From Proteles cristata cristata (taxonomy: Eukaryota > Chordata > Mammalia > Carnivora > Hyaenidae), in contig JAESUZ010004911.1 in the NCBI GenBank assembly GCA_017311185.1, positions 248,001 through 312,000 on the forward strand: 64,000 nt of DNA, written 5' to 3'. The number at the start of each line of letters is the position of its first letter. The stretch's first letter is position 1. Below, one piece after another: positions 33,071-44,702 of the stretch. Under the pieces are notes generated by a model. The model saw nothing but the letters and a program-made list of their open reading frames with translations, did no database searches and was not told the origin of the DNA. Made by a program: the position numbers and the translations under genes.

Positions 33071-33716
33071 AAGACATGTAAAAGTCCAGCATAACACCCT
33101 CAAGGTCCATCCATGTTGCTACACATGGCCAGATTTCATTGTTTCTCATTGCCATGTAGTATTCCATGGTATAGATAAACCACATCTTCTTGATCCATTC
33201 ATCTGTTGATGGACACTTAGGCTCTTTCCAGGTTTTAGCTATTGTGGAGAGTGCTGCTATGAACATTGGGGTACATGTGCTCCTATGCATCAACATTTCT
33301 GTATCCCTTGGGTAAATTCCTAGCAGTGCTATTGCTGGGTCATAGGGGAGTTCTATTGTTAGTTTCCTTAGGAACCTCCACACTGTTTTCCAGAGGGGCT
33401 GTACCAGGCAGAGAAAGACAAATATCATATGTGTGCACGTATAGGAGGATTAGGAGGAGCTTAACAGAGGACCAAGGGGGAGAAGAAGGGCAGAAATGGT
33501 GGGGGAAAGGGGAGAGGCAAACCATGAGAGACTCTTGAATGCTGACAAAAACTGAGGACTGGTGGATGTGGGGGGGAGGAGGGGTGGGCATGGAGGAGGA
33601 CACTTGTGGGGATGAGCACTGGGTGTTATGTGGAAACTAATTTGACAATAAACTATTTGTAAAAAATAAAAAATAAAAAAAAAATAATTAAAAAAAAAAA
33701 AAGACATGTAAAAGTC
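33071..33716 (+). mobile_element. L1 insertion with 5' inversion and perfect 16-bp target-site duplication
   Basis: The 3' part (about 33406-33700, plus strand) runs from 'ggcagagaaagacaaatatc' through the carnivore 3' UTR 'gatgagcactgggtgttatg' and 'tttgacaataaactatttg' to a poly-A tail. The 5' part (33087-33405) is inverted and holds the ORF2 C-terminus on the minus strand. The 16-base aagacatgtaaaagtc flanks the whole block exactly (33071-33086 and 33701-33716). About 14 consensus bases ('agtgaaataagtca') are missing at the junction. This is a textbook twin-primed insertion. Confidence 0.95.
33087..33405 (-). pseudogene. Inverted L1 ORF2 C-terminal fragment
   Basis: Minus-strand translation includes PYDPAIALLGIYP, EYYMAMRNNEIWP and ATWMDLEGVML, the last part of L1 ORF2p. 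The frame is open from 33428, but it is cut off from the ORF2 stop region, which now lies on the other strand after 33406. It contains no endonuclease or reverse transcriptase catalytic motif. Confidence 0.92.
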
Positions 33717-35260
33717 TCTATTTCACTGGATAGATAATAATGTCTGCTTATTTCCTTCTTATGCCTGACATACTAAGTGTCAAGTAATGTATGTTACTAG
33801 CTATTATTGTCCATAGATGATTGGTCATTCACCTAGGAGCAGTTGGACAGAAGCAATTTTATTTTGAGAAGCTTGTCCATTATCAACTGAATACCCCCCT
33901 TTGATGTATTTGCTCTAATTTTTGCCACGTGGCATTTGTGGAATTTTTACTGAGCACACATTCATCTTCTACCCTTTTCCCATGTAACAAGTTTTATTTA
34001 TCTTTGCTGTCTTGGATGTGAGTTTTATCAATAGTGTTTGATAATTCTTTCTCATAGTCTCTTGTCCAGTATCCTTTCTCACTTTTTTTTGGACATGATC
34101 TTTCTTTCCTAAGACAAATAAGGCCTGAGCGTGGGGCATATTGTGTGTATCTACTGGTCATTTATTCCTTTGGACTACAGTGATGTCTATTCCAGTGAGT
34201 GTATTTGGGGCGGAGGAGCATCACTAAAATGATAGATAAACATTCTTAGAGATTATTACTCTTTATCACCTTGCAGCCATTTTCTTGCGTTCCTTTAGAG
34301 ACCGGAGAATCTTTACATGGGCAGTTTGCTCCCCCAAGCCCACAGGCTGGCACTCGTGACCCACTGGGCTCTCCAGAAGTAGGTTATGTGGGGCAAAGAG
34401 GGGTAGTCTGGAGTTCAAGTTAACCTTTGCCATTGAATCATGGAATTTTAGGGTTGAGAGGGTCACTGAAATCATGGAGGTCTGTTTCTTCATTTTTACT
34501 GATAAAAAAAGGAAACTCGTAAATGGGAAGTGTCCTAGACAAAGTGAAAGTTCATAGGAATACAGGAACCATAACTAAAATGTCTTTTGAGTCCTCTATT
34601 ATGCCCATGGTGAAATGGAGCAAAAAGCAGATTGTTAGAGTAGGAAGAGCATTGGGCTTGCAATTTAAAGATGGTTGTGTTTTTTTTTTAATGTTCAGGT
34701 CTGTTGTTACATAGTTTTGATTTAGAATAATTAACTTTTATTGTTTTTGAAATTTTTCCTTATCCATTGAATGATGGATTTGTCATTGACCCCCCTTTTA
34801 CCTAAAATTTGTTGCCTATTCATATACATTGAGTTATGCCATATTTTGATACTTAAAATTTGCTCAAGGTTGTGAATTGATGAAAAATGTTGACTAATAT
34901 GGAAATAAACTGTGACCCCATTTTTCCCCTCTTCTCCCACTTCCTTGAGGTCAGAGGAAATACATTTTTTTTGCTTCTATAATTGTATATTCTTATCTAC
35001 TTTGATAGCTACACCTCAGGGTCTCACCTCTCCTGAAAAGAATTATACTAATTGGGCATTCTGTGACCTTCCTGTCACCATAGATGGGTGCTTGAGAGTT
35101 TGCAAGGATTTTTGTTGGCAGTGTTCATCAGTGTTTCCCTGTTAAATCTAAGGAAAATATTTCATAAGATGTCTCAACTAATGGTTTCAACTGGGGGGTG
35201 CATCTCAGGCTGACTTAGGTCTATTATTACTGTTTTACTCAAAAATAATATTTGGCTTTT
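33717..35260. other. Mostly unique sequence
   Basis: 34430-34520 ('catggaattttagggttgag ... atcatggaggtctgtttctt') resembles an ancient MIR/L2-like unit but is too short to name. Otherwise no repeat or gene was recognised. Confidence 0.45.
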
Positions 35261-35264
35261 GTTA

Positions 35265-35610
35265 AAATGTAAAAACTAAGATGATAATTACTTCTAAATC
35301 TGCCACCCAGAGATCACTACTTTAAACATTGTATATACTTTGTGTTTTAAAATGCACATTTAATAGAATCTAATACATAAAATTGTACATACTTAATACA
35401 TCATGTATAATAACTGGATATACTGTTTTAGAACATGCGCCTTTCACTGAATGTTAGTGCTTGATCAGTTTCTCGTGTGGTTAAATTTCCTTCTGTAACA
35501 TCATTCTTAATGCTAATATTCTTGTATGGAAGACCATGATTTTATTTAAGCAAACCCCTATTATTGAACATTTTAAAACAAAAGTGCAGAGTCTACTCTC
35601 CCCTGCATTT
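35265..35610 (+). mobile_element. Old L1 (L1M-type) 3'-end fragment
   Basis: 'aaatctgccacccagagatc', 'actactttaaacattgtata', then 'taatgctaatattcttgtat' and 'ttatttaagcaaacccctat' match the order of an old repeat usually met at L1M 3' ends ('...accacccagagataacc... ggctgcatagtattcc... ttatttaaccagtcccctattg'). Diverged; orientation by convention. Confidence 0.5.
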
Positions 35611-36198
35611 TTATGTGGCATAATCTCCCCTATTTGTGTCACTTAAATTTGGTGATGTTTTTATTTAGAATTCTAATCATAAGATAAGATTTAATAGCAC
35701 AGAAACTAGAAATTTAATTTCTATCACTTGAAAATCCTGTTGGAAGATTTCTAATATACCATTATTTCATATTGATCTCATTAAATTTTCTGTGCAAAAT
35801 ATTTTGACTTCTCTTTAAATTGGGTTAGCATATGTATATGAAGAGTATTTTCTCAGCTACTGGGCTCCATACAAGATGACTTAAATCTGTGCCTAACTGA
35901 CTCAGACTTTATTAATGAAAACATTAGTATGAATAGTTGTGGTAGAATATACCTGATGTACGGTGGGGGCTGAAAGTTCAAATGCCTATTGGTGTCTGGC
36001 ATGGCTAGGAAGGACCAGGTGAAAACAATAGGGTTATTTGGTTGTTTTTCATCTAAAGGGGTCATTTGTTAATTACATCAAACTAAGTTGTCAACATGGG
36101 AAATAAGGATGCAGAGTAACAGAATTTTCTTATTTCTCAAGAAAAGTTGTAAATTAAGCTGACTACGGAAAAACTCCTCAATGTAATTGTTTTAAAAC
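35611..36198. other. Unique AT-rich sequence
   Basis: No repeat landmark or coding signal recognised. Confidence 0.5.
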
Positions 36199-36455
36199 AC
36201 AGTGCTAAGGAGAGGTGTCTGGGTGGCTCAGTTGGTTGAGCATCCAGCTCTGGCTCTTGCAAGGTCATGACCTAAGCTGAAATCACTTTGTGAGATTGGG
36301 CCCTGCCTTGGGCCCTTGGCTCACTGTGCGGAGCCTACTTGGGATTCTCTCTCTGCCCCTATCCCCCACTCACTCTCACAGCTCTCTCTGTCTCACACTC
36401 AAAATAAATAAACTTAAAAAAATAAAGTCTCATAGAAACAGAACAGTACTAAGGA
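36199..36455 (+). mobile_element. SINEC with probable target-site duplication
   Basis: Head 'aggtgtctgggtggctcagt', then a variant 'gacctaagctgaaatcac' in place of the usual text, 'gggattctctctctgcccct' and 'caaaataaataaactt'. Flanks acagtgctaagga (36199-36211) and acagtactaagga (36443-36455) differ at one base, placing the end of the tail at 36442. Confidence 0.92.
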
Positions 36456-38139
36456 AACAGGAGACCTCTGTGGATTGCATATAATCCACAGGTGTTAGAT
36501 ACAGACCGAACATTGGGGACAAGTCTTCAGCTATTGGGGAATCAGGAAGTTCTTCATAAAGAGAAGGCTTTACTATGTACACTCATTTTTTCCAGGGTTG
36601 CTTTAAGGAGAGGTATGATATATAAAAACCAGAAGATTTCAAGTAAGAAATTACTTTAAAGAAAAAGAAAGAATGACCGTTTAAAACTAGTTTTATGCAT
36701 TTCTATGACTCCCAAATGAAATTCTCTTTAAAATCTTCAATTTTCTACATAGCACCGTAAATGCTTGACACTTCAACCTTAGCAGGAAATGTGGCAGGGC
36801 CCCTCATAATGTAGGTAATCAGTAAATATCTTTTCACTGATAATAACATAAGAGTTGGAGACATTTCTGATACCACTTATACTACTTAAGTGTGGAATGC
36901 ATTTGAAGTGCATGTTTCAATATGGATAATGATTCTGGGGGATCTCAGAGATTCACTGTGCCTGAAGCAATAGAATACATCCTGGTATATGAATGGTAAT
37001 ACTCCTAGCCTCTCTGTTTTGCTTCCCCTGTTAATTCCCTTTCCTGTTATTTAGTCTTGGTTGTGCAGAGACTAAACTACCTCTCAGAGGAGAGGGACTA
37101 GCCCAAAGTGGAGGTGAACACCTCTGTGGGGGTGAACTTGTTGATAGGCACCATTTCTGAAGCCCAGAAGGTAATCTGATCAGTCCAATTGATCTGTAAT
37201 ATGTGACTTTTAAAAAAAAATCCCACTGAGTGAAGTAGACATGGTCCTTTTTATTGTCACACAACAGTAGAGGTGGTAACTAAGGAGCAGGGACTGAAGT
37301 TGACTCTAGCTGGTAGGAAAGTTATATCCTTTCCATAAAATCAAATAGGGTTTGACTTAATTCCCTGATTGAGGATTATCCAGATTTGGCTTGGATTTTA
37401 TATTTTTGTTACTTGGTCATCTGGAAGAGAAACACGGTCCCACCAGTGTTGGTTTCAGGATACATACTCAATGACAGTATAAGGTGTAGCCCGTCCAGAG
37501 TGCACCAGAAGCTGCACAGCCAGTGGTAGCACCAGAGTGACAATACTGCCACCTCCAAGCTATTTGTTCTTGGTCTCGACATACCGATCTTCAGTCCTCA
37601 TCCATTTGTGTGGCATGGTGACATTGGTATTTATCACTACCAAGCCTCTTCTGTTGCTCCTCTCTACAAAGTTTTTGAGGAGTCAGAAGTCCCCAAATAG
37701 AGATGATCTGTTTATATGCCTGCTAATTAATTTTTCAAAAGGACTTTGGTCTCACCTCCATTTTTTTCTCTATGTGCATTTGTAACAACAAATAATGACC
37801 TCACAATATTTCTAAGAGACATGCTCCTTTTGTAAAATACAAAGAATATAGCAAAACACAAAGAAGACAGTTACAGATTATCTCCAAATTATCATATCAT
37901 AGAGAATTAGCCTCTGCAGATTTATGACTAGAAGAATGAATGAGCGAATAGGTAAGTCGGTATGAATAGTGTTTACATGCTGTGCATGCTGTTTTAGAAT
38001 TTAAAGCATTACATTTAATGAAATGAAACTGGAGGGATTTTTGAATTTATGAATTAGTTTCTTCATCGTAAAAGCATTAATATATAAAACAATGCCTCCA
38101 AGGTAAGGAAGAGTGTTAAGAACCATTAGGAGGGTGAGG
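36456..38139. other. Mostly unique sequence
   Basis: No repeat body recognised with confidence; 36785-36830 has faint MIR-like wording. Open frames up to 82 codons, no domains. Confidence 0.45.
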
Positions 38140-38965
38140 TCATCATGTTACTACCACCATGCAACCATCAGAATGGCTGGAATTAAGATACTGAAAATAC
38201 AAAGCTTATATGAGGATATGGAACAACTGGAAGTCTCCTATACTCTTGGAGGGAATGTAAAGTGATACAGAATCTACAGGAAATTGTTTCTTATAGAATT
38301 AAGATCTTAGGGGGCACCTGGGTGGCTCAGTCAGCTGAGCATCCAACTTCAGCTCAGGTCCTGATCTCACAGTTCGTGAATGTAAACCCATGTCAACCTG
38401 TTTCAGATTCTCTGTCACCCTCTCTCTCTTCTCTTCTCCCACTCCCACTCCGTCTCTCTCAAAAATAAATAAAATTTTAAAAATTTAATAAAATAGAGTT
38501 AAGATCTTAGGATTCAGTAATACACTGATATTCATTCCCTAGAAATGAAACCTCATGCCTACAAAAAGATTTGTGCAAGAATGTTCGTAAGGACTTAGAA
38601 ACAGTTGCCATTAACAAAATGTGGTACATCCATACAATAGAATTTTATCCATCAATAAAAAAGGAAGGGATTGTAAAGGTACACAGCAATAAGGATGACT
38701 CTCAGAGACATCACATTGAGCAAAGAAGGGAGACACAAAAGCACATATATGAATCCATTTATATTATGTTCAAGAGCAAGTAAAATTGGTCTCTGGTGAT
38801 GGAAATCAGAACAGTGGTTCCCTATGAGGTGATTGGTTGCCTAGGATGATGTCTGTGTTCTTTATCTTCATTGGGGTGTTGGTGAAACGAGTATATATAT
38901 TTGTCACAACCCATCAAACTGTACACTTAATGTCTGTGTACTTGATTGTGTATAATTATACCTCA
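38140..38965 (+). mobile_element. Old L1 (L1M-type) ORF2 end and 3' UTR, split by a SINE
   Basis: Upstream of the SINE: 'atcagaatggctggaattaa' and 'gaggatatggaacaactgga' then 'cttggagggaatgtaaagtg'. Downstream: 'gtggtacatccatacaatag', 'aattttatccatcaataaaa', 'cacattgagcaaagaaggga', then the 3' UTR-like 'aaactgtacacttaatgtct' and 'gtataattatacctcaactt'. These are in the right order for an old forward L1. The frame is broken. Confidence 0.85.
38293..38510 (+). mobile_element. SINEC with internal deletion, inserted in old L1
   Basis: Body 38311-38492. After 'cagttcgtgaatgtaaaccc' it jumps to 'aacctgtttcagattctctg', so the 'gggctctgtgctgacagctcagagcc' middle is missing. The A box and tail are kept. 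Flanks atagaattaagatcttag and atagagttaagatcttag (18 bases, one mismatch) show it inserted in L1 sequence. Confidence 0.95.
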
Positions 38966-40480
38966 ACTTAAAAATTTTTTAAACAAAGTAAATTTTAGCA
39001 TCTTACATATTATGGATTATCTTCCTATGAAAAACACAAGAAGAACGAACAAACTGGTGCTTCCTCCCACTGCCCCTTATGTTGCTTGAATTCGTTTTTC
39101 TTTTTTCAGGTTTTAGAGCATTCATACTCTGATCTGCAATCATAATCCCCTAGTTGTTTAGTCTTAGTTCTGTATTTAAATAGATTCTGTGCTCACCACA
39201 GGTCCTTTTGCCACAGTTTTTCCATTTCTGAATTCTTTATTTTGATTCATCATTTGTTTATCCAGATTTCATGGTCAAGTAGTTTATTTTGGTTTGTTTA
39301 TTCTCAGGGAATACTCATGGATTGTCTATTTCCTGAGTTTTTAAATGTTTGCAAATGCTTATGTTTTGCTTTTATACTTGAACAACAAATTAGCTGTATT
39401 TAATAATATAACATTCTTGGGTCATATGTTTCCTTTTTAAAACACACATGACCCTACTATCTCCTGACAGTGAACATTATTATGGAGGTGTCTATAGTCA
39501 GCCTTATTTTGTTGTCTTTCTCCCTCTAGTAGGTGACTTGCTTTTTATACTTGATGTCTGCAATTTTTTTTTTATTCTTCTATTTAACAACTTAAGCTAC
39601 TGCTTGAATTCTTTTCTATTATGTATAAATTGTCCCTGGCGTGAGAATGTCCTTTTGATCTGCAGTTTGGAGAGTTTATGGTGTGTTAAAATTTTTTGTA
39701 CTCTAGTACACCTTCTCTCTACTTCACTTAATTTTTTTGTCTTTTCCTGGCACATTCAGTATGATCATCTCTATCCTTTACTCTGCGCCATTAGATTTTC
39801 ATCTCTTTTACCCTTTGCTGTTTCTAATTTTTTTCTAACTGCTCAGTGTTGTTTTGTTTTCTATGTATCTCCTTATTTCTGCCGTTTTCCTTTCATTTGG
39901 GCATTTTGTTCTATCATCTAGTCTTTGAGTCCTTGTTTTACAGACTTCATAGTTCTATGAAGTTTCTATAGAATGTGAAACCCTCTCTGAAAGTCCTGTT
40001 TCTAGGGTGATGTTCCTTACAGTCTTAGTTCCACATCTGTCGTTTGCATGTGAGATCTTTTTCTTGAAATTTTTTGTTTTAGTACAGTTTGTAATTTGCC
40101 CTTACTTCATCTCACTCACGCATAATGGAGATCATTCTCCACAGCATCTCTTAGTTCTGATCAAACAGATACGAATGCACCTAATCCTGTTTCTACTTTA
40201 TCCAAGACTAAATTGACTTTCAAATTGCTATGTACCGTCTGAGGGCTGGCTGTCAGCCTCACTGCAGCACTCATAATCCAAGGACATTAGAGTGGGGAGA
40301 AGTCAGCTGGACCAGAGTGCAGTCTTGGTCGGAGGATCTGGATGTGGGGTGCCTAACAATCCTGGTGTGTCAGGAGCTTTCCTGGATTTAGCATCAAAAT
40401 CCCACATCCCAGGAAACCCTCTTAGTCCAGGCATGCCAGGATGGCTGGTCATCCCATTGGGGTATTCTCTTTTCTACATA
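38966..40480. other. T-rich sequence without recognised gene
   Basis: 39430-39930 is strongly T-rich and gives the longest open frame of the window (157 codons, 39448-39921, plus). Its protein is F-, L- and C-rich, as T-rich DNA gives in any frame, and has no domain. The T-rich text could be a worn minus-strand L1, but I could not fix landmarks. Confidence 0.4.
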
Positions 40481-40482
40481 TA

Positions 40483-40521
40483 TTTTTATTAAGCTTAGTT
40501 TTTAAGAGACAGGGAGAGGGG

Positions 40522-40552
<31 letters not shown>

Positions 40553-40692
40553 CGAGAGCGAGCAAGCGAGCAGGGGAGGGGCACGGAAAGAGGGGACAGA
40601 AGATCCGAAGCAGGTTCTGCGCTGAGGGCAGAGAGCCCAATGTGGGCTTCAAACTCATGACCTGTGAGATCCTGACCTGACCCGATTGTACC
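40483..40692 (-). mobile_element. SINEC, minus strand, head missing, purine-rich part expanded
   Basis: Contains 'gaagcaggttctgcgctgag' and 'aactcatgacctgtgagatc' but stops at 'cctgacccgattgtacccc', so the terminal 'gactgagccacccaggcgcc' is lost. The GA part has grown into (GA)n plus (GAGAGC)n at 40518-40570. Confidence 0.85.
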
Positions 40693-41043
40693 CCTTCTCC
40701 ATATTTTTCAATAACCTTGGCCTGCACCACCACTGGTTAACTTGACCCTAACTCTGCTTAGTATTTTGGAGTGTGGCAAGCCTGGGGCACCTGGGGAAAT
40801 GCAGGATTCTACTGTCCAGCATTTTTTGTTTGTTTGTTTGTTTTGTTTTTAAGGACTTCCAATTGGGCTTCTCTCCAGTTGAGAGCATTTAAATGAAGAG
40901 TGTTCAGGGTTTAGTCAACTCATTCTTTTTGTTCATTACGTCTTAGGAAGAATAAGAATAACATGGGCAGGAATCAGAGCCTGCTAGGTTTTATTTCTAT
41001 CAGGGACCATGTTTCAAAAGATGGCACACACATAGTTTCCTTT

Positions 41044-41290
41044 GCTTGTTTAATTAGTTTATTTGAAAAAAAAATTTAATGTTTATTATTTTTGAGAAAG
41101 AGTACGAGCTGGGGAGGGGCAGAGAGAGAGGGAGACATAGAATCTGAAACAGGTTCCAGGTTCTCAGCTGTCAGCACAGAGCCCGACACAGGGCTGGAAC
41201 TCACTGATGGCGAGGTCACGACTTGAGCCGAAGTCAGAGGCTTAACAGACTGAGCTGTGCTGGTGCCCCTCCTTGTTTAATCACTTTAAA
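41044..41290 (-). mobile_element. SINEC, minus strand, with probable target-site duplication
   Basis: Body about 41063-41269. 'gagcccgacacagggctgga' and 'gagccgaagtcagaggctta' are clear; the head is mutated to 'gactgagctgtgctggtgcc'. Flanks 'cttgtttaattagttta' and 'cttgtttaatcacttta' match at most positions. Confidence 0.93.
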
Positions 41291-43349
41291 AAAGATACTT
41301 AAATTTTCCCATTAGCCATTTGAGGAAGTATTTTCAGTAATCTTGTTTGGTTCCTCTATTGTTACCCAGTCCATTATAAAACTTTGGTTCTCTTGGCTTG
41401 CCACCTGATTTTATCCTCATATCTTCTTTCTCCTTCTCCTTTCCTGCTCCCAGACACACACATGAATCAACTTCTCTCTCTCCCTTCCTCCCCTCTCTCT
41501 CTCTTACCCCCTTGTCCATAAGTGAAAATGTTATGCTCTTTAAATAAAAACTAAAGGTTTGAGAGGAGGCTTAGAATGCACACCCAGTCACAAGCACAAT
41601 AGATTAACCTGTGAATTGAAAATGTGCTCCTTTATTGCACGATTTATAAATTTAGATGCTATCATTGAAACTTCTAGGGATTGCTTCACACTGAGTACTG
41701 TGTTTAACACTGAAACATTAATGCTGATGTGGATTTCATGTTGAGCTTACTTGTTCTCCTTGAAGATTTAATTTTTTTTTTTAAGTATAAAGAAGATTAT
41801 GATCCCCCAACAATGAAATGTAGTAGCTCACATTTCCAAGGACTGTGTTATTTGAGGCAGTGAACATTAGGAACCGGTGCCAGCTATCTGTCCCTATCCT
41901 CTGCAGAGCTCCCTTCATAATCCTGTGTCTGCACAAGTTGATGAAGCAGTCATAACCCATATAGTCAAGGAAAAGGAAGCCCAGTCTTAACTGATAGAGT
42001 CAGGAAAACTGCTACTTTGTTGATGCATCCTGAAGTTGTTGAATGAAGATGAGATAACATTGCACGTAAATTTCAGAATGAAATGTAAGCTACACCTTGA
42101 AAAGTAATGCTGAATTCATTAGCAGGATGTAGCATGTGCCTTCAGAGTAAAAGGTGTTTACCTTTACCCTCCCCAAAGTGTCTTGTTTTGTTGTTGTTTT
42201 TGTTTTGTTTTTTGTTTTGTTTGGCTTTCTTTTGTTTTAAGGAATGGTATTGGTAGTATTCAAAATTCATTTACAAATTAGAAGCTTTGTGTTTTTTCAT
42301 CTTTTTCTTAAATGCCCAAAGGATAGATACAAGAGAAATGGTCATTTTTATATTTGCTTTTTTTCACTCTGTTTTTTTCTGATCTAGAAAGATGAAGAAG
42401 TTTGTTTGCCTTCTCTTTGAATTCTCTTGTATTTGTCTGTTTATTGTATTTCTTCTGGAATAATTTGCCTTATATTGAGCTTTCCAGGAGTACATGCAAT
42501 AAAAAAAAATTGGGAAAAAAATGGAAAAGTATACCTTTACATCTTATTGGATTGTTCACTCAGGTTTATGATCGCTGAAATAGATGCATTTAGTTAGAAA
42601 CAAAATAAAGTTAGAAACAATTCCAGGGAGTTTTATTTTATTTACATTGTTTAACTAAATAAATGAGTGCTATAACACTTTGCTTCTCTTTTCCTTTGGG
42701 GATATGATAATAAAAGATTTTGTTTCTCTTGGAGATGAGTGTTTTCTCCTCATGGAAAGCAAAATATATTGTAGAAAATCATTCAGTTGACACTTAAATG
42801 TTCAATTGAAACTATGAATGGAAGGCAGTGTGTTTATTTTCATCCCTTGTCTGCCTGTTCTCTCTTTTTAGGTAAAGGGAGTGGCACTGGGCAGAGGGAA
42901 TGAGACAGTAAACATATCATATGTAGGCTCTCAAAGCTGTGGCTCCAAATACAATCCAGTCTACCTTCCAGCCACTGCCTTACTTGCTGTTTTATATAGT
43001 GTTCACATAATGCACAGGGATCTGACTGCAACAGAGTATCGTGTAGTGAGGAATTCAGAATAAGACTGATCCTTCCTGAGGACCTTGGTTCCTTGCAGTG
43101 AATACCAAAAGGCCCTTTTTAAAAATGAAGCAAGCAGCCCCCAAAATGGAAGCCAAGAACAGCCTTCATGTGAGACCTCACTGTAGTAATATATGAGAGA
43201 TCTATTTAGAAATTTAATTAGCCTAGTTGTATAAATAACTTCTTAATTATATTTGGTGTTTGTAGCCATTCCCTTAGGATTTCCATTTTAAGGTAGGCAG
43301 CACCTTAAGCCTAATTACCTATCAAATATTTTAGCTGATGGTACGGTAC
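41291..43349. other. Mostly unique sequence
   Basis: Contains a T/G-rich run at 42183-42240 and a pyrimidine-rich patch at 41410-41510. No repeat body or gene recognised. Confidence 0.45.
42183..42240. repeat. TTTTG/TTG-rich simple repeat
   Basis: 'gttttgttgttgtttttg' continues with imperfect TTTTG units. Confidence 0.85.
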
Positions 43350-44240
43350 TTCTAGCTTCTCCGTTTGAATAGATATTTTTGTACACTCTCTTCCTAAATA
43401 TTTCATCATTTTAATGCAGTCAAGACTTGGTCAGAATAGCAAAATACTGACTTTTCCTCCAAGATGATGTACACATTGTCACCCATCACACTTTTCTTGC
43501 TGTCAATATTTTTTTAAGGCTTGCTATGACCTACTTAAGGGTCTCATGACAAGATTACAAATCCTGGTGAATTTTTTGCTGCAGACTGCAGTGAATTCAG
43601 CATTTGCACTTCTGTTTCCCAGTCTTGTTCCTGTGGAGATCATGTCCAGCCTTGTCATGCAAATCTGCTGCCTTCTTTTTTTGGTAGACATGCTTTTTGT
43701 TGTGAATCTCGGGAAGGAATGCCATTTGATTTGATTGATTTGAGTTTCTGGTGTATGCTGCATGTATCTCTTGGCATTTTGGCAGGAGACATTTTAATGG
43801 TATGCTCACCTCACCTTAATTCTGATTTGTCAGCATGTCCTTTCTAAGTCTGTATTTTTCAAGGGTTAATCTAATAGTTTCAAAAGTGTTCTTGAAGTTA
43901 AGCAAGAAATTGCCCCATAGCAATGAGATTAATTTGAAGAGGCTTGAAATGATGAACCACACATAGCAAATTCTCTTTGAAAAGAAGCATGTCCCTGAGT
44001 TACAGCCCAAGGCGGAGGATGGGGTGTGACGAAGAGGCTCTGACTTGATTATAGGCTCGAAAGCAGGGTGCCCAGTGGGAAGTTATGAATATTGGGCTGG
44101 GTAGGAAAAGTTTGTAGGAAGTTGTAGGAAGATGTCATCCATCTTTAACAGTATAGAGCTGATATGAAAAAGAACAGAAGACAGGGAGAGAGGGAAGGTG
44201 GGAAGGAAGATGGAGAGAAGGAGAACCATGAAGAGTAAGA
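43350..44240. other. Repeat-free block, possible conserved non-coding DNA
   Basis: About 0.9 kb without any repeat I know. It includes a perfect POU octamer atgcaaat at 43657-43664. Balanced composition and absence of repeats make it a place to test for conservation; the sequence alone does not show it. Confidence 0.35.
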
Positions 44241-44247
44241 GAGTGGA

Positions 44248-44470
44248 GGGACGCCTGGGTGGCTCAGTCGTTTAAGTGCCTAACTCTTGATTTTGGGTTA
44301 GGTCTTGATCTCACAGTTCGTGGGATCAAGCCCCATGATCGGCTCTGTGCTGACAGTGTGGAGCCTGCTTGGGATTCTCTTTCTCCTCCTTTCTCTGCCC
44401 CTCTCCTGCTCATTCTCTCCCTCTCCCTCCCTCCCCTGTAAAATAAGTAAATAAACTTAGGAACAAAAAG
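44248..44470 (+). mobile_element. SINEC
   Basis: 'gggacgcctgggtggctcag', then 'tctcacagttcgtgggatca', 'gctctgtgctgacagtgtgg', a CT-rich part and 'aaaataagtaaataaactta'. No clear target duplication. Confidence 0.95.
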
Positions 44471-44657
44471 AATATCAGAGTAGAATTAAGGTTCCTAAAG
44501 AGAAACGCTTTGGCATCCTACCTTAAGCAGTGATGAGAGAATTCAGAATAAGGTGAGATAAGGTGAGAGAGTGATACTCCAGCTCCTCTGAAGATCAGCA
44601 GGCAGGAAAAAGTCAACTGACTTCATGAAGGATGACCCCTTAGTTGGGTCAGCAATG

Positions 44658-44691
44658 AATTGGGTGAAGGTCACCTTTGCTTCACCCAATT
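44658..44691. repeat. Perfect 12-bp inverted repeat (hairpin)
   Basis: aattgggtgaag (44658-44669), a 10-base loop (44670-44679), and cttcacccaatt (44680-44691). Beyond a one-base bulge the stem extends with caat (44653-44656) against gttg (44692-44695). It lies 12 bases before the MLT1 LTR start. Confidence 0.95.
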
Positions 44692-44702
44692 GTTGGGGGA
44701 TC

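Noticed and set aside
39448..39921. Longest open frame of the window (157 codons, plus strand)
   Set aside because: F/L/C-rich protein produced by T-rich DNA; no domain, no upstream gene context, no splice structure. Chance frame.
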